Shown here: piece after piece, positions 1 to 7,900 of the stretch | How positions within the stretch are numbered: the stretch's first letter is position 1 | How the letters are laid out: the number at the start of each line of letters is the position of its first letter | Source: an uncultured Oscillospiraceae bacterium | GTDB taxonomy: Bacteria; Bacillota; Clostridia; Oscillospirales; Acutalibacteraceae | DNA length: 64,000 nt | Assembly: GCA_900547305.1 (NCBI GenBank) | Contig: URGH01000001.1 | Location: 32,304 to 96,303, forward strand | Reading direction: 5' to 3' | Made by a program: the position numbers and the translations under genes | Notes under the pieces: generated by a model | Seen by the model: the letters and a program-made list of their open reading frames with translations, nothing else | Told to the model about the DNA's origin: nothing | Database searches by the model: none

Positions 1-580
1 TGTCGGCAGCTATTACAAAGAGGGCATTAACCCAGTTAAAATTATGATTGAGGATAAGGACGTGCGCGCGGTGCGCGGCGGCACGGGCTACGCTAAGTGC
101 GGCGGAAACTATGCCGCAAGCAACCGCGCGGGCGAAAAAGCCGAGGAAAAGGGCTATTCGCAGGTTTTGTGGCTTGACGGCGTAGAGCGCAAGTATATTG
201 AAGAAGTTGGCGCTATGAACGTTATGTTTAAAATTGACGGCGAAATAGTCACCCCCGCGCTTACAGGCTCTATACTTCCCGGTATTACCCGCAAATCCTG
301 CATAGAGGTTTTAAAGAGTGAGGGCTACACCGTAAGTGAGCGGCTTTTGAGCGTGGATGAGCTTGGCGAAGCGCTTAAAAACGGCAAGCTTGAGGAGGCT
401 TGGGGCTGCGGCACCGCGGCGGTAGTATCTCCCATAGGCGAGCTTTGCTATAAGGACGTTAAGTACACCATTAACGGCGGCAAAATAGGCGAGGTTACGC
501 AGCACCTTTACGATACCTTAACAGGTATTCAGTGGGGCAAGCTGCCCGATACAAAGGGCTGGACATACCCGATAAAATAA
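1..580 (+). CDS. ilvE: Branched-chain amino acid aminotransferase, C-terminal part (5' end outside window)
   Basis: The frame is open from base 2 (VGSYYKEGINPVKIM...) to TAA at 578-580, so the gene starts upstream of the window. Fold-type IV PLP enzyme that transfers the amino group between glutamate and the branched-chain keto acids, the last step of Ile/Leu/Val synthesis. The segment YAKCGGNYAAS carries the lysine expected to bind PLP (codon 95-97), and GSILPGITRKS and WGCGTAAVVSP are typical of the long clostridial IlvE form. About half of a protein of roughly 350 residues is visible. A strong terminator follows at 604-643. The family is clear; only the N-terminus is missing. Confidence 0.95.
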   Translation, partial: VGSYYKEGINPVKIMIEDKDVRAVRGGTGYAKCGGNYAASNRAGEKAEEKGYSQVLWLDGVERKYIEEVGAMNVMFKIDGEIVTPALTGSILPGITRKSCIEVLKSEGYTVSERLLSVDELGEALKNGKLEEAWGCGTAAVVSPIGELCYKDVKYTINGGKIGEVTQHLYDTLTGIQWGKLPDTKGWTYPIK

Positions 581-603
581 TGCGGAATAATTAAAAATTC
601 ACC

Positions 604-643
604 CCCTGCTGTTATCAATTAAGATGGCGGCAGGGTTATTTTT
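604..643 (+). terminator. Intrinsic terminator after ilvE
   Basis: A 13-pair stem (604-616 with 623-635, several G-U pairs, 6-base loop) is followed by TTATTTTT. It lies 24 bases after the ilvE stop and just before the end of the convergent AraC gene, so it probably separates the two units. Confidence 0.85.
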
Positions 644-656
644 ACGTCGCGCTTTT

Positions 657-1499
657 TTATCGGCGTTTATTATATTCCGAGGGCGACATTCCGTAATGCT
701 TTTTAAAGCAGCGCGCGAAATAGCCGGGGTCGGAAAATCCGCAGAGGGTTGCCAGCTCCGAAATTTTAATATTTTTTTCGGTACGGAGCGTTTTTTTGGC
801 AAATTCAAGCCGCAGTATTTGTATGTATATCATTGGGGTAAGACCCGTAATCGCCTTAAACCGACGGCAAAAATACGCCTCGTCATACCCGAAGCGGCGG
901 CTTAATTCCTTTGATGAAATATCCTCGTGGAAATGCTTTTCTATGTATTCGGTAACGTTGCGGAACCGCTCATCCGAAAGAGCGTGGATATTTCCGTCCG
1001 ACAGGCAATACCGATAAAGCAGCCCCAAAAGCCTGTAAATTTCACCTACAACCATAAGCGACGAGGCGCTTTCCCCCGCCAGCTGCTCATCGGCAATCGC
1101 CTTTGCCGCGGCAAAAACCTCGGGGCGCGAAGAAACCGCAGAAAACGATATCCGCTGCTCGGCTATAGGCACAAGGTATTTCGCGGCGGCGTTGGCAGAA
1201 TTGTAAAACGCCTGAACATCAAACATAATGGTTTGGTAAGAAACGCCGTCATGTCCCGCAAAACCGCGGTGCGGCTGCCCCGGCATAAAAACAGCGACCG
1301 AGCCGGCGGGCGCGTATTCCTTTACATCCCCCAAATATATATCCAGCCCGCCGCTTAATATAACAAGAATTTCCATACGCTCATGCCAGTGGGTAGTAAA
1401 GCAAAGCCCTGAAGGCGGGAAAGAAAACGCATCATGAATTTTAACGGCGCTGTCGCCGTATAAAACCGGAGTAAGCTCCTTTTGTCCGTCCAGTCGCAT
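657..1499 (-). CDS. AraC-family transcriptional regulator with N-terminal cupin
   Basis: About 280 residues. The N-terminal half is a cupin sensor (THWHERMEILVILSGG, then MPGQPHRG), which in this family binds a small ligand, often a sugar. The C-terminal ~100 residues form the two helix-turn-helix motifs (ISSKELSRRFGYDEAYFCRRFK and ISELATLCGF-DPGYFARCFKKHYGMSPSEYNKR). I chose ATG 1499 because GGGTGAT lies just upstream; a longer TTG start at 1526 lacks a ribosome site. It is divergent from the 1613-4983 sugar genes, with a perfect palindrome between, so it most likely controls them. The ligand is unknown. Confidence 0.9.
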   Translation of the reverse strand: MRLDGQKELTPVLYGDSAVKIHDAFSFPPSGLCFTTHWHERMEILVILSGGLDIYLGDVKEYAPAGSVAVFMPGQPHRGFAGHDGVSYQTIMFDVQAFYNSANAAAKYLVPIAEQRISFSAVSSRPEVFAAAKAIADEQLAGESASSLMVVGEIYRLLGLLYRYCLSDGNIHALSDERFRNVTEYIEKHFHEDISSKELSRRFGYDEAYFCRRFKAITGLTPMIYIQILRLEFAKKTLRTEKNIKISELATLCGFSDPGYFARCFKKHYGMSPSEYNKRR

Positions 1500-1555
1500 A
1501 TAATCACCCAAGTCAAAAAAATACAAAATAAAATCAAAATAATCCTAACCGCCGA

Positions 1556-1577
1556 ATTATATTTATGTTAACATAAA
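1556..1577. promoter_or_regulatory. Divergent promoter region with a perfect 16-bp palindrome
   Basis: TTTATGTTAACATAAA (1562-1577) is a perfect inverted repeat. On the minus strand it abuts a TATAAT box (1561-1556) and so fills most of the spacer of the araC-type gene's promoter. It lies 36 bases before the first sugar gene. This is the expected place for an operator shared by the two divergent units; the binding protein is inferred, not shown. Confidence 0.6.
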
Positions 1578-1612
1578 GACAGAAAAAAATCAATATTCAA
1601 GGGGGATTTTTT

Positions 1613-2455
1613 ATGAAAATAGGTACCTGCGTACATTTTAACGACATAAACGAAATGTCAAAAAAGTTTGACGAACTGCTCGCAAACGGGTTTGACAGCT
1701 GCCAGCTCATTTCCTGGAAACCCGAGCTTTGGACGGATGAAAATGCCGAAATACTCAAAAATCTCATTAACGATAAAAAAATAGATGTTTCCGCGTTTTG
1801 GTGCGGCTGGGAAGGACCCACCGTGTGGGATTTTTACGACGGTCAGATAACCTTGGGTCTTGTTCCGCCCGAATATAGGGCGGGGCGCGTTAAAAATCTG
1901 TGCGACGGCGCGGATTTCGCGAAAAAGCTCGGTATTACCGACGTTGTGACCCATATGGGCTTTATACCCGAAAACCCGAACGACCCGCAATTTGCGCCTT
2001 TCTGCGTTGCGGTAAGAACCGTTGCGGAGCACTTAAAGCAAAACGGGCAGTACCTTTTGTTTGAAACGGGTCAGGAAACCCCCGTTACTATGCTTCGCTG
2101 CTTTGAAAAGGTGGGAACGGATAACCTCGGCGTTAATCTCGATACCGCAAACGTTATTCTTTACGGCAGGGCAAACCCGGTGGACGCTCTTGACGTTTTC
2201 GGCAAATATGTCCGCAATCTGCACGCAAAGGACGGTAGATACCCCACAAACGGCCATGACCTCGGCGAAGAGACCCGCATAGGCGACGGTAAGGTGGATT
2301 TTAACCGCCTGTTTGAAAAGCTGCACGAAATAGGCTACGATTCTTACGTTACAATAGAGCGCGAAATTGAGGGCGAGGAGCAGAATAAGGATATACTCCA
2401 CGCCAAGGAATACCTCGGAAATATTATAGAAAGGGTTTACGGTGAGCTGAAATGA
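1613..2455 (+). CDS. Sugar phosphate isomerase/epimerase family TIM-barrel protein
   Basis: 280 residues, the normal length for the xylose-isomerase-like AP-endonuclease-2 superfamily. The putative metal ligands are visible in order: FETGQE, NLDTANVI, LHAKDG and TIEREIEG. Such proteins interconvert ketoses or act on keto-sugars next to Gfo/Idh/MocA dehydrogenases, as here. ATG 1613 follows AAGGGGG with good spacing. The stop overlaps the next start (ATGA at 2452-2455), so the genes are translationally coupled. The exact substrate cannot be told. Confidence 0.88.
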   Translation: MKIGTCVHFNDINEMSKKFDELLANGFDSCQLISWKPELWTDENAEILKNLINDKKIDVSAFWCGWEGPTVWDFYDGQITLGLVPPEYRAGRVKNLCDGADFAKKLGITDVVTHMGFIPENPNDPQFAPFCVAVRTVAEHLKQNGQYLLFETGQETPVTMLRCFEKVGTDNLGVNLDTANVILYGRANPVDALDVFGKYVRNLHAKDGRYPTNGHDLGEETRIGDGKVDFNRLFEKLHEIGYDSYVTIEREIEGEEQNKDILHAKEYLGNIIERVYGELK

Positions 2456-4017
2456 AAGGACTTATGGTAGACTTTTCAAGAAACGCGGTTATGAACCTTA
2501 CCGCCCTTAAAAGGTTTGTAAAGGTAATATCGGCGCTGGGCTATGATACGTTAATGCTTTACACAGAGGATACATATGAGGTTGACGGCGAGCCGTATTT
2601 CGGGCATCAGCGCGGAAGATTTTCAAAAGCCGAGCTTAAAGAGGCAGACGCTTTCTGCCGCGAAAACGGTATAGAGCTTGTACCCTGCATACAAACCCTT
2701 GCGCACCTTAACGCCATGTTCAAGTGGGTAAACCGCTACGGCGCAATAAACGACACGGCGGATATTCTGCTGGCGGACGATGACAGAACCTATGAGCTTA
2801 TAAATAAAATTTTCTCCACGCTTTCCGAGTGCTTTACCACCCGCAAAATACATATCGGCATGGACGAGGCGTATATGGTGGGTCTGGGTAAATACCGCGA
2901 TAAGCACGGCGAGGCAGACCGTTTTGAAATTATAAACCGCCACCTGCACAGGGTATGCGATATGGCTGATAAATACGGCTTTAAGCCGATGATATGGAGC
3001 GATATGTTCTGTAAGCTCGCCGTTTCCTCCTCAGATTATTACAGCACGGCGAACCTTGAAGCAATACGCAAAAAGGCAAACCTGCCCGAGAACCTGACCC
3101 TGGTTTACTGGGATTATTACAGCACGGATTATAACCGCTATTCAAATATGATAGAAAAGAACAAGGCTTTCGGCAGACCGGTTGCGTTTGCGGGCGGCGC
3201 ATGGACATGGAAAGGCTTTGCGCCGGGCAATCAATTCAGCTTTGATACCACCCTGCCCGCCGTTAAAGCCTGCCGCGACCATGGTGTAAAGGATATTTTC
3301 TTTACCATGTGGGGCGATAACGGCGGCGAATGCTCGCGTTTCGCGGTTTTACCCGCTCTTTGCTATTCGGCTGAGCTTTTAGAGGGCAATGAAAATATGT
3401 CGGACGCAAAGGCGCGGCTTAAAGCGGTTACGGGCATGGAATTTGATGATTTTATGCTGCTTGATAAGCTGGATAATCCTACCGAAAAGCTGAATTATAA
3501 CACATCCAAATATCTGCTTTACTCCGACCCGTTTATGGGCGTTTATGACAGCCGTGTAACCGAGGGCGTTAACGATTACTACAAAAGGCTCAGCGAAAGG
3601 CTTTCGGCAGTTCGGGCAACCGAAGATTACGAGCCGATTTTCGGTTCGGCTGCGGCACTGGCGGACGTTCTGTCGGTAAAAGCCGAGCTCGGCGTTAAAA
3701 CCCGCGCGGCATATTTGGCTGGGGATACCGAGACGCTTAAAGGCATAGCCGAAAACGATTATACCGCCGCCGTAGATAAGCTAAAAGCGTTTTACACCGC
3801 TTTCCGTAAATTTTGGTTTTTTGAAAATAAGCCCCATGGCTTCGACGTTCAGGATATACGTCTCGGCGGGCTTATAATGCGGCTTGAAAGCTGCCGCGAA
3901 AGAATTTTAAGCTATTGCGCGGATAAATCAAATACTATTCCCGAGCTTTCAGAGCCGGTGCTTGAAGACGAACGCTCAAAAAGCTGGGATAATATTGTAA
4001 CCGCAAACGTTATTTAA
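2452..4017 (+). CDS. Glycoside hydrolase family 20-like beta-N-acetylhexosaminidase
   Basis: 521 residues, no signal peptide, so cytoplasmic. The barrel begins directly (GLMVDFSRNAVMNLTALKRF), and HIGMDEA places the catalytic Asp-Glu pair of GH20 at residues 138-139. FAGGAWTWKGFAP and FFTMWGDNGGE are further barrel-end motifs of the family. The last ~150 residues are helical and less conserved. Known GH20 enzymes remove terminal GlcNAc or GalNAc by substrate-assisted catalysis. With the neighbouring epimerase-like and dehydrogenase genes this suggests breakdown of an imported amino-sugar glycan. The substrate is inferred. Confidence 0.82.
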   Translation: MKGLMVDFSRNAVMNLTALKRFVKVISALGYDTLMLYTEDTYEVDGEPYFGHQRGRFSKAELKEADAFCRENGIELVPCIQTLAHLNAMFKWVNRYGAINDTADILLADDDRTYELINKIFSTLSECFTTRKIHIGMDEAYMVGLGKYRDKHGEADRFEIINRHLHRVCDMADKYGFKPMIWSDMFCKLAVSSSDYYSTANLEAIRKKANLPENLTLVYWDYYSTDYNRYSNMIEKNKAFGRPVAFAGGAWTWKGFAPGNQFSFDTTLPAVKACRDHGVKDIFFTMWGDNGGECSRFAVLPALCYSAELLEGNENMSDAKARLKAVTGMEFDDFMLLDKLDNPTEKLNYNTSKYLLYSDPFMGVYDSRVTEGVNDYYKRLSERLSAVRATEDYEPIFGSAAALADVLSVKAELGVKTRAAYLAGDTETLKGIAENDYTAAVDKLKAFYTAFRKFWFFENKPHGFDVQDIRLGGLIMRLESCRERILSYCADKSNTIPELSEPVLEDERSKSWDNIVTANVI

Positions 4018-4035
4018 TTAAAGGAGATTTTTACT

Positions 4036-4983
4036 ATGTTAAAGGTTGCACTTGTAGGAGTAGGCGGAATAAGCGGCGCGCATATTCCGGCGTGGGAATC
4101 AATGGCGGATACCGAGCTTGTGGCGCTGTGCGATATTCGTCCCGAGCAAATGGAAAAATACACGGATAAACGCCGTTATACCGATTTTGACGAAATGCTC
4201 GCAAAAGAGAAAATAGATATTCTCGATATTTGTCTTCCTACATATTTACATGCCGATTTCTCGGTTAAAGCAATGGAAAAAGGCATTAACGTTATTTGCG
4301 AAAAGCCCGTTTCGCTTAAAAAAGAGGATGTTGCTCGCGTATACGGCACAGCAAAAAAGAATAACGTTAAATTTATGATAGCGCAGGTTCTGCGTTTTTG
4401 GCCCGAGTATGAAATAGTTAAAAAGATTTATGACGAAAAGATCTACGGTAATCTGCTTTCGGGTTCTATGACCCGCCTCGGCTGCCGCCCGAAATGGAGC
4501 TGGGATAACTGGATGACCGATAAAAACCGCAGCGGTCTTGTGCCGTTTGACCTGCACATTCACGATTTGGATTTCATGGTTTACACATTCGGCAAGCCGC
4601 AGGAGACCCATGCGTTTAAATCCACCACCGATACGCAGGATTACCTTAATACGGTTTATAAGTACGACGGATTTTTCATAACCACCGAGGCCTCGTGGTA
4701 TGCGTCGCCCTATCCGTTTAAGGCGGCTTTCCGTTTCCAGTTTGAGCATGCGGTTGCAGCGTGGGAAAACGGCGAAATGAAAATATATGAGGAAAACGGC
4801 GAAATTCGGTCGCCTATATCCGGCGGCGACGGGCTTGATACCGGCAATATAGGTCTGCCCGCAAGCGACGCATATGCCAACGAGATTCGCTACTTCACCG
4901 ATTGCGTTGAAAACGGCTCATTCCCCGACAGGGTAAAGCCCGCCGAGCTTGAAACCGTGCTTGACATTTTGAATACCCTTTGA
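4036..4983 (+). CDS. Gfo/Idh/MocA family NAD(P)-dependent oxidoreductase
   Basis: 315 residues, a little short for the family. The N-terminal Rossmann motif GVGGISG is at residues 8-14 and the signature EKP at 89-91 (VICEKPVSLKK). HIHDLDFMVYTFG carries the usual active-site histidine region of the C-terminal domain. Members oxidise or reduce a hydroxyl of a sugar or cyclitol. AAGGAG precedes ATG 4036, 18 bases after the GH20-like gene, so it is the third gene of the sugar operon. The substrate is not determinable. Confidence 0.9.
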   Translation: MLKVALVGVGGISGAHIPAWESMADTELVALCDIRPEQMEKYTDKRRYTDFDEMLAKEKIDILDICLPTYLHADFSVKAMEKGINVICEKPVSLKKEDVARVYGTAKKNNVKFMIAQVLRFWPEYEIVKKIYDEKIYGNLLSGSMTRLGCRPKWSWDNWMTDKNRSGLVPFDLHIHDLDFMVYTFGKPQETHAFKSTTDTQDYLNTVYKYDGFFITTEASWYASPYPFKAAFRFQFEHAVAAWENGEMKIYEENGEIRSPISGGDGLDTGNIGLPASDAYANEIRYFTDCVENGSFPDRVKPAELETVLDILNTL

Positions 4984-5029
4984 TTATAAGCAGAAAACGA
5001 CCCCGTTTTTGTATTATTGTTAAGATGCA

Positions 5030-5065
5030 AATAGAGTTATCCCGTAATTTCGGGATAACTCTATT
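5030..5065. terminator. Perfect 15-bp hairpin after the sugar operon (terminator-like)
   Basis: AATAGAGTTATCCCG (5030-5044) pairs perfectly with 5051-5065 across a 6-base loop (TAATTT). It sits 47 bases after the oxidoreductase stop and before the Nudix promoter. No clear U tract follows on either strand, so it may be a weak terminator or a transcript-end stabiliser. Confidence 0.5.
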
Positions 5066-5077
5066 CTCATATATACC

Positions 5078-5106
5078 TTGAAAAATCACATTAAAAATGT
5101 TATATT
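5078..5106 (+). promoter_or_regulatory. Sigma-A-type promoter for the Nudix gene
   Basis: TTGAAA (5078-5083), a 17-base spacer, and TATATT (5101-5106), about 60 bases before the Nudix ATG. Confidence 0.7.
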
Positions 5107-5168
5107 TAATTTAAAAACAGGCAGTTGATTTAACTCGGGCATATAATGCAAAGAAAGGTCGTTTTTTT

Positions 5169-5780
5169 ATGGATAAATTAACGGAATACGCAGCCGAGCT
5201 GCAAAGTCTTGCGCAGGCAGGGCTGTTTTACGGCAAGGATGTTTACGACAGAGAGCGCTATACGCGCATACGCGATATAGCGGCGGAAATTATGGCAATG
5301 AAAACCGAGCTGCCGCTTGACGCGGTTAAAGAGCTTTTTTGCTCCGATTACGGTTATCAAACCCCCAAAGTGGATACCCGCGCCGCAATATTCAGGGATA
5401 ACAAAATACTGCTTGTGCACGAAAAAAACGGCACATGGTCGCTGCCGGGCGGTTGGTGCGAATTTAATATGTCGCCGGCGGAAAACGCGGTAAAAGAGGC
5501 ACGGGAGGAAGCCGGAAAAAACGTAAAGGTAAAATCTGTTATAGCGGTGCAAAACAGAGATACGCACAACAAGCCGCAGTATGCCTACGGCGTTGTGAAA
5601 ATCTTTTATCTTTGCGAGGATCTTGGCGGAGAGTTCCGCGAAAATTCCGAAACCACCGAGGCGCAGTTTTTTGCTCCCGACTGTCTGCCGCGTTTAGCCG
5701 AAGAAAAATGCAACGAGGAACAGATATTAATGTGTTTCCGTGCAATGTCCTCGGAAAATTGGGTAACGCTGTTCGATTAA
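5169..5780 (+). CDS. Nudix hydrolase with N-terminal helical Nudix domain
   Basis: 203 residues. Residues 1-60 form the small helical domain found in front of a subset of Nudix hydrolases (LQSLAQAGLFYGKDVYDRERY). The Nudix fold follows, with the box GGWCEF...AVKEAREEAGK. The usual Arg before the first catalytic Glu pair is Lys here, a tolerated change. Members split nucleoside-diphosphate-linked compounds, often ADP-ribose or sugar nucleotides. AAAGG lies upstream of ATG 5169. The gene has its own promoter and is convergent with the exopolysaccharide operon, overlapping its last gene by four bases. Confidence 0.9.
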   Translation: MDKLTEYAAELQSLAQAGLFYGKDVYDRERYTRIRDIAAEIMAMKTELPLDAVKELFCSDYGYQTPKVDTRAAIFRDNKILLVHEKNGTWSLPGGWCEFNMSPAENAVKEAREEAGKNVKVKSVIAVQNRDTHNKPQYAYGVVKIFYLCEDLGGEFRENSETTEAQFFAPDCLPRLAEEKCNEEQILMCFRAMSSENWVTLFD

Positions 5781-7900
5781 ATTCCGCCAAAAGCACTCTG
5801 CATGGCTTTATATGATTTTTTAAGCCGCGTTTTAACGGTTATATTCCCGAGGGGACGAAACGCGGCGGAAAACATTTTTATTTCACCGCCGCTGCCCGAG
5901 CCGACGTAAATATCCGAAAACGAAGTAAAGCCTATTTCATCTTTATTAAGCTCGCCTATACATATGCCGAGCCTTGCGTTTGCAACGTTTAAGAGGTACC
6001 AGGCAATACGCACCTCCAGCTTTCCGTTTTTAAAATAAAAATCCGCCTGCGAGTCGTAATTGCCGCTCTCGGGGTTTGCGTTGCCGTATTTTAAAAGTCC
6101 GCTTTCATAGTACTGCGGCGGAATTGTCTTTTTATCATCGGGTAAATACATTTCGTTTGAAACAAGGGTGTTTATTTTAACATATTCCCCGCTGTTTTTA
6201 ACCGCCGCTTTACCCTCAACAACCTTTTTCAAAACCGAATATCTGTAATTGAACAGGTCGTAATACGCGTCGCACAAAAGGCGCGTATTTTCTTTTCCGT
6301 TTATTTTAAGCAGAAAATCGCAGCTTTTATCAAACGTAAGCCCGTTACTGCGGCTCATAGTGCTGCCCGTGCCCAAAACCGAAATCGGAACGTAATAAAC
6401 GTCCTTTTCAAAGTCAAAGCCCGCGGGCAGGTCTATATAAATGTGCATATACTCGGCGTCATACTGCACCTTAAGGCTTGTGCCGTTTACGGTGCTTACA
6501 TTATCCCATTCGGTAAAATCGCCGTCGGGGTAAGAAACCGAGGTTTCAAAGCTTAACATACCGTAGCCCTGCTCGGCAGAGGAAAGGTTGCGCGTTCTGT
6601 CGGTCGGGTTATCGGGGTAATACATAACCGTGTTCCAGGTGCGCTTGAACCATTCGTCCTGCCAGGAGAAAAGCAAGCCGCCGCAGTAACCCTCAAGCGC
6701 TATGCTACGGGTCATATCGGCGCAGTACTTTCCCTGCTCTTCCTCTGTCAGTCCGCCCTGATTATAGCCCATAACCGATTTATGCGCCACCCCGCGCGAG
6801 GTGGAAAGCCCGTATTCCGCAATAAGCACAGGCACGGTATACTGCGTTTTAAGCGCCTTTAAATACGCGCGGTAGGTGTTTTGCCGTCCGTTCTCATCGC
6901 GGTAATCAAGGTATTCCTTTTGGCAGTTCATAAATTCGGGGTAATAGGGGTAAACGTCCACCGCGGCGAAAAGCCCGGGCGCGTATTTTTCGGTTTTCAG
7001 TATGTTTTCGGTATTGACCGATTGAGAATCCTCTTCCTCAAACGGCTCGTTAGAGTGGGTAAGCGTATCAAGCGTCTGCCAGTTTAAAAACGCAACGGGG
7101 GTCTGGTGCGAATAGTTTTCGGTTTCAAAACTTATAAGGCTTTCCCCCACCTCGCACAAAAACGCCTCAAAGGGCGAAGCGTTTTTCGCGGTGTAAAGGT
7201 ATTTGCCCGAAAAGCTGTTTTGCTTAGGGTGCGAGGCATTTGTCTCCGCCACAAAATCGGCGGGGTATTCAAGCCCCAGTATATACCCCACCACATACTT
7301 TGAAATATCCTTATCATATACCGCGGGGGAAACCTTGCCGTAAACGGTATAATCGCTGTTGCCGTGAACAATATCCACCGTTTCTTTAGCCGAGCGCTTA
7401 AAGGCGTTTATAATAATTTCGTCGCTTTCAAGCGCGTCGGTCAGCTCGTACATTAAATCCTCGGAAAACCATATACCCTGAATAAGGTAGAGCGGCGACT
7501 CTGCGTTGCGGCTGTTAAAATCGTAAAGCGCCCTGTAAAAATCGGGGTTCATAACCGTAAATACACGCACGGTGTTCGCGTTCATCTGCTTTATTTTTTC
7601 AAACCAATCGGTATAGGTAGAGTAAGAAACATTGGGGTTATTAAGGTCGGTAAGGGCGCTTGTAAGCCCCATATTAACGCCCTTAATATAAAAAAGCTCC
7701 GATTTCTCCCCCATATTGCGGTAAAAATAGCCGTTTTCATTTGTAAAAAAGGCAAAATCATTATCGCCCTGCGGCGGTTTTACGCTGTCGGTCGGAAACG
7801 AAAATTCACTTTGGTTCTTTTTATTTATTACCGGGCTTTTACAGCCCGATAATGAAAATATAAGAGTGAAAATAAGCAGCAGCGAGGTTATTTTTTTCAT
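5777..7900 (-). CDS. Secreted lipoprotein, putative clan GH-A glycosidase with C-terminal beta domain
   Basis: 707 residues. A lipoprotein signal ends in the lipobox LSGC (Cys20). Residues ~55-430 resemble a clan GH-A barrel: FYIKGVNMG, NTVRVFTVMNPDFYRAL, YILGLEYPADF (Glu211, candidate acid/base), VPVLIAEYGLSTSRG (Glu362, candidate nucleophile) and FSWQDEWFKRTW. Residues ~450-700 form a beta-rich domain like sugar-binding modules. It is paralogous to the two other exoproteins of this operon. GGAG precedes ATG 7900, which overlaps the previous stop (ATGA). Probably trims, releases or remodels the polysaccharide made by the adjacent GT2. I cannot assign a CAZy family. Confidence 0.75.
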   Translation of the reverse strand: MKKITSLLLIFTLIFSLSGCKSPVINKKNQSEFSFPTDSVKPPQGDNDFAFFTNENGYFYRNMGEKSELFYIKGVNMGLTSALTDLNNPNVSYSTYTDWFEKIKQMNANTVRVFTVMNPDFYRALYDFNSRNAESPLYLIQGIWFSEDLMYELTDALESDEIIINAFKRSAKETVDIVHGNSDYTVYGKVSPAVYDKDISKYVVGYILGLEYPADFVAETNASHPKQNSFSGKYLYTAKNASPFEAFLCEVGESLISFETENYSHQTPVAFLNWQTLDTLTHSNEPFEEEDSQSVNTENILKTEKYAPGLFAAVDVYPYYPEFMNCQKEYLDYRDENGRQNTYRAYLKALKTQYTVPVLIAEYGLSTSRGVAHKSVMGYNQGGLTEEEQGKYCADMTRSIALEGYCGGLLFSWQDEWFKRTWNTVMYYPDNPTDRTRNLSSAEQGYGMLSFETSVSYPDGDFTEWDNVSTVNGTSLKVQYDAEYMHIYIDLPAGFDFEKDVYYVPISVLGTGSTMSRSNGLTFDKSCDFLLKINGKENTRLLCDAYYDLFNYRYSVLKKVVEGKAAVKNSGEYVKINTLVSNEMYLPDDKKTIPPQYYESGLLKYGNANPESGNYDSQADFYFKNGKLEVRIAWYLLNVANARLGICIGELNKDEIGFTSFSDIYVGSGSGGEIKMFSAAFRPLGNITVKTRLKKSYKAMQSAFGGI

